Assembly (NCBI GenBank): GCA_900555225.1
Contig: USKL01000038.1
Coordinates: 1 to 9,829 of the forward strand
Source of the DNA: an uncultured Collinsella sp.
GTDB lineage: Bacteria; Actinomycetota; Coriobacteriia; Coriobacteriales; Coriobacteriaceae
Length of the DNA stretch: 9,829 nucleotides
Direction of reading: 5' to 3'
This document shows, piece by piece, positions 5,486 through 9,829 of this stretch; positions within the stretch are counted from its first letter, which is position 1; each line of letters begins with the position of its first letter. A program made the position numbers and the translations under genes. The notes beneath the pieces are model-generated. The model saw nothing but the letters and a program-made list of their open reading frames with translations, had not been told where the DNA came from and did no database searches.

Positions 5486-6790
5486 ATGGCAGAGATGGAG
5501 CTCGCGACCCTCATTTGTGGCGAAATCGCCGGCATTCTCCGGCAAGACGAGCATGGACTCTGCAGCTTTGCATACGCCCCAACCTATCGCGGAGCACCGT
5601 TATCGCTAACAATGCCGCTTTCCAATCGCACGTATGGCCATAACATCGTCCGCCCGTTCCTATTTGGCCTTTTGCCCGACAGTCAAGAGCAGCGTCGCGC
5701 TATTGCCACCGAGCATGATGTTGCATCCAACAACCCCGTCGCCCTCTTGTGCCATATCGGTCTTGACTGCGCGGGGGCCGTTCAGTTTTGTCGAGCCGAT
5801 CAATTAGACGCCGCCCGCGGCAGGGTCTCGGCATACCGCCCGCTTACCAATTCTCAAATCGCTCACAAGCTCAAAGCAATTCGCGATGACGAAAGAGAGA
5901 CATGGATGGGCTCCAACGAAAGCTGGTCCCTGGGCGGCAACCAAGGCAAATTTGCACTAGCTTGGCATGATGGACAATGGTGCGAATGTCTAGGGTCATC
6001 CCCCACTACCCATATCTTCAAAAATGGTGTCGTTGGGTTCAAACATCAGGCCTTAAACGAATTCGTCTGCATGAAAACAGCTCGGCGTGTTGGCATTCCA
6101 ACTGCCAACGTCTCCTATTGCACATTTGAAGACGAAGCTGCGCTCGTCGTTGAACGGTACGACAGAATGGTCAATAGCAGCGGAAATATCGAAAGGCTGC
6201 ATCAGGAGGACTTTTGCCAGGCACTCGGTGTATTGCCAACCCAGAAATACACCGCCGACGGAGGACCAACTACACGAGACATCCAAGAACGACTGATTAA
6301 CACAGTCCCCCACCACATGAATCTTGTGCTTTTTACCTACATGTTGTTCTATAACGCCATTATCGGAGCGCCTGACGCACACGCTAAAAACTACTCGCTC
6401 ATCCTAGGCAAAGGCACAAACGCGGCGCTCGCACCCATGTACGATGTCGCATCGGGCTTAGCATACGAACGTATGCGGCGAAAAGCGCGCCTTGCCATGA
6501 GCGTTGGCGGCGAAAATCGTGTGGGGCGCATCGGTCCAGGCGCTATCCGCCGATACCACGGTATGGGAGACCCCGCACTGGAGGCGACGCTCACCGATGC
6601 CGGGCTATCCGAGAAGTTTTGCTTTGCGACCATGATGGACCTCGCCTACGAGGTGCCCATTTGCATGGAAGAGGTCATGGACGAATACGCCGACCTGCCC
6701 GGCATGGCGGACCTGCGCGAGCATATGCTCGGCCCCGTCCGCGAAAACTGCCAGCGCACCCTCGACCTCATCAGGGCAGAAATGGACTAG
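5486..6790 (+). CDS. hipA: HipA-type serine/threonine kinase toxin
   Basis: Toxin of the HipBA module. E. coli HipA phosphorylates glutamyl-tRNA synthetase and causes persistence; the target here is unknown. The 434-residue length matches E. coli HipA (440). The N-terminal HipA domain (1-105, with FLFGLLPDSQEQR) precedes the kinase-like domain. The flexible loop is SLGGNQGKFAL (148-158), then TTHIFK (174-179) and NEFVCMKTARRVGIP (191-205). The catalytic loop is GAPDAHAKN with Asp297 and Asn302, and the metal-binding DVAS holds Asp320. The active site therefore looks intact. The loop has Gly where E. coli has Glu (GNQGK against GAQEK). No separate Shine-Dalgarno is needed, as the ATG abuts the hipB stop. 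By eye its base composition is more AT-rich than that of the flanking housekeeping genes, consistent with an acquired module. Confidence 0.92.
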   Translation: MAEMELATLICGEIAGILRQDEHGLCSFAYAPTYRGAPLSLTMPLSNRTYGHNIVRPFLFGLLPDSQEQRRAIATEHDVASNNPVALLCHIGLDCAGAVQFCRADQLDAARGRVSAYRPLTNSQIAHKLKAIRDDERETWMGSNESWSLGGNQGKFALAWHDGQWCECLGSSPTTHIFKNGVVGFKHQALNEFVCMKTARRVGIPTANVSYCTFEDEAALVVERYDRMVNSSGNIERLHQEDFCQALGVLPTQKYTADGGPTTRDIQERLINTVPHHMNLVLFTYMLFYNAIIGAPDAHAKNYSLILGKGTNAALAPMYDVASGLAYERMRRKARLAMSVGGENRVGRIGPGAIRRYHGMGDPALEATLTDAGLSEKFCFATMMDLAYEVPICMEEVMDEYADLPGMADLREHMLGPVRENCQRTLDLIRAEMD

Positions 6791-6818
6791 ACACCAGACT
6801 ATTTCCCATTTTTCAAAC

Positions 6819-6860
6819 AAAAAAGAGGGGCACCCGTCGCAAAAGACCGGGTGCCCCCTC
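6819..6860 (-). terminator. Terminator of pepD, between convergent hipA and pepD
   Basis: GAGGGGCACCCG (6825-6836) pairs with CGGGTGCCCC(C)TC (6848-6860), a 12-bp stem with one bulged C and an 11-base loop. Read on the minus strand the stem is followed by a run of six T and then GTTTG (6814-6824), a classic intrinsic terminator about 60 bases past the pepD stop. On the plus strand no T-run follows, so termination of hipA transcripts there would be weaker. Confidence 0.85.
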
Positions 6861-6917
6861 TCGTAATGTCATTTGCAATCTGCTAGCACGTGGCTCGGAC
6901 TGCTGCCAGCGCGACCT

Positions 6918-8375
6918 TTACGCAGCGAGGCGCTTGAGGACGTCGATGAGCAGCTCGTAGAAGCGCTCGGCAGAAGCGAGCTCCATGCTCTCGTCCGGGG
7001 TGTGGACATCGGAGAGCGTCGGGCCCACGGCGATGGCGTCCAGGCCGTGCAGGGCCTCGGCAAACAGGCCGCACTCAAGGCCGGCGTGAATGGACTCGAT
7101 GCGCAGCTCGGAGCCAAAGAGCTCGCGATAGCTCTCGACAAAGACGTCGCGGACCGGCGAATGCTCGGCATAGCTCCAGCCGGGATACTCAAACTCAAAC
7201 TTGGCGTCGAAGCCCAGGACATCGGCCAGCGTCTGCAGGCGGTCCTTGAACTCGTTCTGCAGCGAGGTGATCGAGGAGCGCGGGGACAGCATGATCTTGA
7301 CCTGGTCGTCAGAGGTGGCAACCACGCCGATGTTGGAGGAAACCTCGACGGAGCCGTCGGTGGCGACGTTGCGGCGGATCACACCGTTGGGGGCAAGACG
7401 CAGAGCGCGAATAAGGGCAAGTGCGGACTTCTCGTCCATGGCCTCGACCTCAGCGTTGTCGGCAATCTCAACCGTGCAGGTAAAGCCGGGGTCGAAGACC
7501 TCGAGCTCGGCAGTAACGTCGGCGATGATGCCCTTTGCGATCTGGGCCGCGGCCTCGGCGGCAGCGTGGTCGGCGTAGACCAGAACAGCCTTGCACTCAC
7601 GGTTGATGGCGTTGTCCTTGGTGCCGCCGTTAAAGCTAACGATGGCGGGCTCGCCGGCGACCATCAGGCGGTCGATGATGCGGGCCATGATGAGGTTGCC
7701 GTTGCCGCGCTCCAGGTTGATATCGCTGCCGGAGTGGCCGCCCAGCAGGCCGGAGATGTCGAGCGTGAGGGTGCTACCGGTCTTGTGCTCGCGCGCGATC
7801 GGGCAGGTGTAGGTAACGACGACACCGCCGGCGCAGCTGACGGTAAAGATCCCCTCGTCCTCCGAGTCGATGTTCAGCATCCGGCGGGCGGAGAGCTGGG
7901 AGAAGTCGAGCCCCTGCGCGCCCTCCATGCCGGTCTCCTCGTCGGTGGTGAACACGCACTCGAGGGCGGGGTGAACAATCGAATCGTCATCGAGAACAGT
8001 GAGCATCAGAGCGACGGCGATACCGTTGTCGGCGCCCAGAGTGGTGCCGTTAGCGGTGAGGACGCCGTCCTTGACGACCAGGTCGATACCATCAGTCGTA
8101 AAGTCGTGCTCAACGGAGCCCAACTTGTCGCACACCATATCGATGTGGCCCTGCAGCATTACGGTCGGGGCATTCTCGGCGCCGGCAGATGCGGGCTTGC
8201 GAATGATAACGTTGTAGACCTCGTCCTGATACACATCGAGACCGCGCTCCTTGGCAAACGCGACCAGGAAATCGCTGATGCCTTTCTCGTTGCCAGACCC
8301 ACGGGGGATCGCGCTGACCTCCTCAAAGAAATGGAACAGCTGGGCGGGCTCGTAGCCGGTAATCTTGTAGTCCAT
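6918..8375 (-). CDS. pepD: Aminoacyl-histidine dipeptidase (peptidase D, M20 family)
   Basis: Cytosolic zinc dipeptidase (carnosinase-like) that hydrolyses Xaa-His and other dipeptides. With the ATG at 8375 the protein has 485 residues, the same as E. coli PepD. Active-site residues follow the M20 pattern at a constant offset of -3 from E. coli: His77 and Asp79 in QGHIDM, Asp116 in LGADNG, Glu146/Glu147 in TTDEETG, Asp170 in NIDSEDEG and His458 in SDVHTPDE. The lid/dimerisation domain lies between (LLGGHSGSDI onward). The frame extends 35 codons upstream, but AAGGAGG four bases ahead of the chosen ATG and the family N-terminus decide the start. It is monocistronic: own promoter region and terminator. 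Confidence 0.95.
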   Translation of the reverse strand: MDYKITGYEPAQLFHFFEEVSAIPRGSGNEKGISDFLVAFAKERGLDVYQDEVYNVIIRKPASAGAENAPTVMLQGHIDMVCDKLGSVEHDFTTDGIDLVVKDGVLTANGTTLGADNGIAVALMLTVLDDDSIVHPALECVFTTDEETGMEGAQGLDFSQLSARRMLNIDSEDEGIFTVSCAGGVVVTYTCPIAREHKTGSTLTLDISGLLGGHSGSDINLERGNGNLIMARIIDRLMVAGEPAIVSFNGGTKDNAINRECKAVLVYADHAAAEAAAQIAKGIIADVTAELEVFDPGFTCTVEIADNAEVEAMDEKSALALIRALRLAPNGVIRRNVATDGSVEVSSNIGVVATSDDQVKIMLSPRSSITSLQNEFKDRLQTLADVLGFDAKFEFEYPGWSYAEHSPVRDVFVESYRELFGSELRIESIHAGLECGLFAEALHGLDAIAVGPTLSDVHTPDESMELASAERFYELLIDVLKRLAA

Positions 8376-8419
8376 GGTGCCTCCTTGGCGCAACTGGTTA
8401 GACAGTAAGACATGCGACT

Positions 8420-8448
8420 TGTATATTCCCAGACTTTGCGTGCATAAA
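8420..8448 (-). promoter_or_regulatory. Candidate pepD promoter
   Basis: On the minus strand TTTATG (8443-8448) and TATACA (8420-8425) are spaced by exactly 17 bases, giving a plausible -35/-10 pair about 45 bases ahead of the pepD start. The -35 is poor and the -10 fair, so the call is tentative. Confidence 0.45.
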
Positions 8449-8484
8449 CCAGTCGAAAACGCCGAGCGCCCTCGCATCATCGGC

Positions 8485-8512
8485 TAACGGTGGACCGTAT
8501 AGCGTAACGGTC
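8485..8512. repeat. ACGGT-containing short repeats upstream of pepD
   Basis: TAACGGT occurs at 8485-8491 and again at 8505-8511 (period 20), and GACCGT (8493-8498) is an inverted match to ACGGTC (8507-8512) with an 8-base spacer. The cluster lies between the clpC terminator and the pepD promoter candidate, where an upstream regulator site could be. Six- and seven-base repeats can arise by chance. Confidence 0.3.
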
Positions 8513-8532
8513 ACAGCTTCCGCAGCTCTACA

Positions 8533-8564
8533 AATCGAGGCGCCCTTTCCGGAGCGCCTCGATT
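8533..8564 (-). terminator. Terminator downstream of clpC
   Basis: AATCGAGGCGC (8533-8543) and GCGCCTCGATT (8554-8564) form a perfect 11-bp stem with a 10-base loop, 25 bases past the clpC stop. On the minus strand the stem runs into TTTG, a minimal U-tract. It separates clpC from pepD transcription. Confidence 0.75.
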
Positions 8565-8589
8565 GCGCGTATCAAATTGTCGCCACGCC

Positions 8590-9468
8590 CTACAGCGCGC
8601 CGGAACCGGCTTGCATCATGCCGCCGGGGCCCGAGGTCACGCCGCCGCTCACGGGCGCGGCGTTGCCGGTGTGCGGTGCCGCCGGGGCGGTATCGCCACC
8701 GAGCGTGCCCGCCGGACGCGGTGCCGGGATCTCGCCCGTGCCGTGGCTAAAGACAAACTTGCCATCGGCCACGTCGCACAGGACGGTATCGCCCTCGCCC
8801 CACTCGCCGGCCAGAAGCTCCTCGGACAGCGGGTCCTCGATGAGCTTTTGGATGGCACGGCGCAGCGGACGCGCACCGTTGGTGAGGTCGGTGCCCTCGG
8901 CCACGATCTTGTCATAGGCCGCATCGGTGAGCTTGATGTTCATGCCGTTGGCAATCAAACGCTGACGCAGGTCGTCCACCAGCAGGTGCGCGATCTTGGT
9001 GAGATTCTCGCCCGAGAGCTTCTGGAACACCACAATGTCGTCGATACGGTTGAGCAGCTCGGGGCGGAACAGGCGCTTGAGCTCGCCCATCGCGCGGCCG
9101 CGAATCTCACTCGACGTGAGGCCCTGCTCGCCGGTGGTGCCAAAGCCCACGCTCGCATCCTGCGCAATCTCGCGAGCGCCCACGTTGGACGTCATGATGA
9201 TCACGGTGTTGCGGAAGTCGACCGTCTTGCCCTGGCTATCGGTCAGGCGGCCCTCCTCCAGCACCTGCAGCAAGATGTTGAAGATATCGGGGTGCGCCTT
9301 CTCGATCTCGTCGAAGCGATCCACGTTGCCGTCCGATACCTCTATGAACATCCTCTTGTCCACGAAGGACAGGGTCACGGATTCTATCCCATCGACCTCT
9401 GAGATGGCCTCCTCGACCTTCCTGGCACAGTTGGCGCAGTCTATGTCGATCCCATATGTGCGTCTCAT
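8590..9468 (-). CDS. clpC: Heavy-metal-associated domain fused in frame to the C-terminal part of ClpC (chimeric frame)
   Basis: With the ATG at 9468 the frame encodes 292 residues. Residues 1-51 are a heavy-metal-associated domain with DCANC (Cys11, Cys14), the start of a CadA/ZntA-type P-type ATPase. From FDEIEKAHPD (52-61, Walker B of the second AAA+ domain) the rest is ClpC: LLQVLEEGRLTDSQGK, sensor-1 TSNVG, RPELLNRID with the arginine finger, and sensor-2 GARPLRR, followed by a Gly/Ala/Pro-rich tail. The ClpC N-domain, the first AAA+ domain and the D2 Walker A are all missing, as is the transport body of the ATPase. The start is supported by GGAGG and by the TGATG overlap with the arsR-type gene. 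Neither half could work as its parent does. Confidence 0.88.
   Translation of the reverse strand: MRRTYGIDIDCANCARKVEEAISEVDGIESVTLSFVDKRMFIEVSDGNVDRFDEIEKAHPDIFNILLQVLEEGRLTDSQGKTVDFRNTVIIMTSNVGAREIAQDASVGFGTTGEQGLTSSEIRGRAMGELKRLFRPELLNRIDDIVVFQKLSGENLTKIAHLLVDDLRQRLIANGMNIKLTDAAYDKIVAEGTDLTNGARPLRRAIQKLIEDPLSEELLAGEWGEGDTVLCDVADGKFVFSHGTGEIPAPRPAGTLGGDTAPAAPHTGNAAPVSGGVTSGPGGMMQAGSGAL
9295..9318 (-). other. Junction between the metal ATPase start and clpC
   Basis: The protein switches family at VDRFDEIEKAHPD. FDEIEKAHPD is invariant ClpC/ClpB Walker B sequence, whereas the residues before it are HMA domain. CadA-type HMA domains often carry a similar FDE-like stretch at this point, so the TTCGACGAGATCGAGAAGGC segment (9296-9315) may be shared by both parents. 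That last step is inference. Confidence 0.65.
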
Positions 9469-9818
9469 CACTTCTCCTCCTTGAGGTGCGTGAGCGCCGT
9501 ATTCAGGAGGATCTCGACATGCTCGTCGCACAGGGAATAGTAGGTGTTCTTCCCGTCGCGACGGCTTTGGACCAGGTCGGCATCCTTGAGGGCTTTCAGC
9601 TGGTGGGATACGGCGGACATCGAGAGGTCGAGGCTCTTGCTGATCCCGCGTACGCACATCTCGCTTTCATGGAGTGCCCACAGTATGCGTATGCGCGTGC
9701 TGTCCCCGAATATCTTGAAGAGATCGGCCATATCCATGACGGTATCGTCATCCAACATGCTATCGCGTATCCTGCCGACGAACTCTTCCGTCTCGCATTC
9801 ACAGTGTTCTTCTTCCAT
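9468..9818 (-). CDS. ArsR/SmtB-family metal-responsive repressor
   Basis: Winged-helix repressor that leaves DNA when it binds metal. The 116-residue protein has the ArsR core (LFKIFGDSTRIRILWALHESEMCVRGIS, then the recognition helix SMSAVSHQLKAL, then the wing DLVQSRRDGKNTYYSL). The C-terminal helix carries Asp98, His100, His111 and Glu114, the exact spacing of the SmtB/CzrA alpha-5 zinc site. The alpha-3 CxC of CadC is incomplete (CVR), while the N-terminus has HCEC, so zinc sensing is the best guess. The stop overlaps the next start (TGATG), so it is operonic with the metal ATPase gene it presumably controls. The frame also opens at GTG 9827; ATG 9818 is preferred, but the Shine-Dalgarno region is cut by the window edge. 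Confidence 0.85.
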   Translation of the reverse strand: MEEEHCECETEEFVGRIRDSMLDDDTVMDMADLFKIFGDSTRIRILWALHESEMCVRGISKSLDLSMSAVSHQLKALKDADLVQSRRDGKNTYYSLCDEHVEILLNTALTHLKEEK

Positions 9819-9829
9819 ATTAATCACTT

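Noticed and set aside
6873..8408. Plus-strand open frame of 511 codons opposite pepD
   Set aside because: It is a shadow of pepD. Its composition (runs of Gly, Ala, Val, Asp, Leu) is what the complement of GC-rich codons gives, and pepD has all active-site residues.
9469..9657. Extension of the HMA-ClpC frame 63 codons upstream
   Set aside because: It lies over the arsR-type gene in another frame. The ATG at 9468 has a strong GGAGG and begins exactly where HMA domains start.
1..9829. tRNA, rRNA, CRISPR array or insertion sequence
   Set aside because: Reading both strands by eye, I found no cloverleaf-like gene, rRNA signature, repeat-spacer array or transposase.

Overview
The window reads as a chromosomal stretch from a GC-rich actinobacterium, most likely a Coriobacteriia gut organism of the Collinsella type. 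The basis is codon use, the non-mevalonate isoprenoid genes, disA, and the clpC / disA / ispD / ispF / cysS neighbourhood; the genus is inference, because no rRNA or other taxonomic marker is present. Both ends look chimeric: the outer roughly 0.5 kb on each side belongs to unrelated genes that are fused in frame to broken housekeeping genes.

Layout, left to right. Positions 1-31 hold the first codons of an unidentified minus-strand gene. Positions 64-1842 (minus) form one open frame: cysteinyl-tRNA synthetase for about 440 residues, then the C-terminal part of an archaeal-type triosephosphate isomerase. Upstream of it on the same strand lie ispF, ispD and disA, packed with 3, -11 and -1 nt spacing, an evident operon (disA-ispD-ispF-cysS) for c-di-AMP synthesis, two steps of the MEP isoprenoid pathway and Cys-tRNA charging. 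A divergent 190-bp gap separates disA from mntP (plus strand), a manganese exporter. Its leader carries a GGGAGTAG motif and two mutually exclusive hairpins over the Shine-Dalgarno site, so it may be a manganese-sensing leader of the yybP-ykoY type.

Next, on the plus strand, is a hipB-hipA toxin-antitoxin pair (5054-6790). It is preceded by a 17-bp perfect inverted repeat, the likely HipB operator, and by a third half-site inside the mntP terminator. It ends against a strong terminator that serves the convergent minus-strand gene pepD (6918-8375), a full-length aminoacyl-histidine dipeptidase. Upstream of pepD is the 3' end of clpC (D2 ATPase domain from Walker B onward) with its own terminator. 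In this window clpC does not start normally: its frame begins as the heavy-metal-associated domain of a P-type metal ATPase, immediately downstream of a SmtB/CadC-type ArsR repressor.

The interior (about 520-9300) is a coherent genomic segment. Neither junction restores a complete gene, and both lie in short stretches where the two partners could share sequence, so misassembly at the contig ends is the simplest explanation; real rearrangement is the less likely alternative. I see no clearly new multi-gene system. The best leads are the mntP leader and the three-half-site hip operator.
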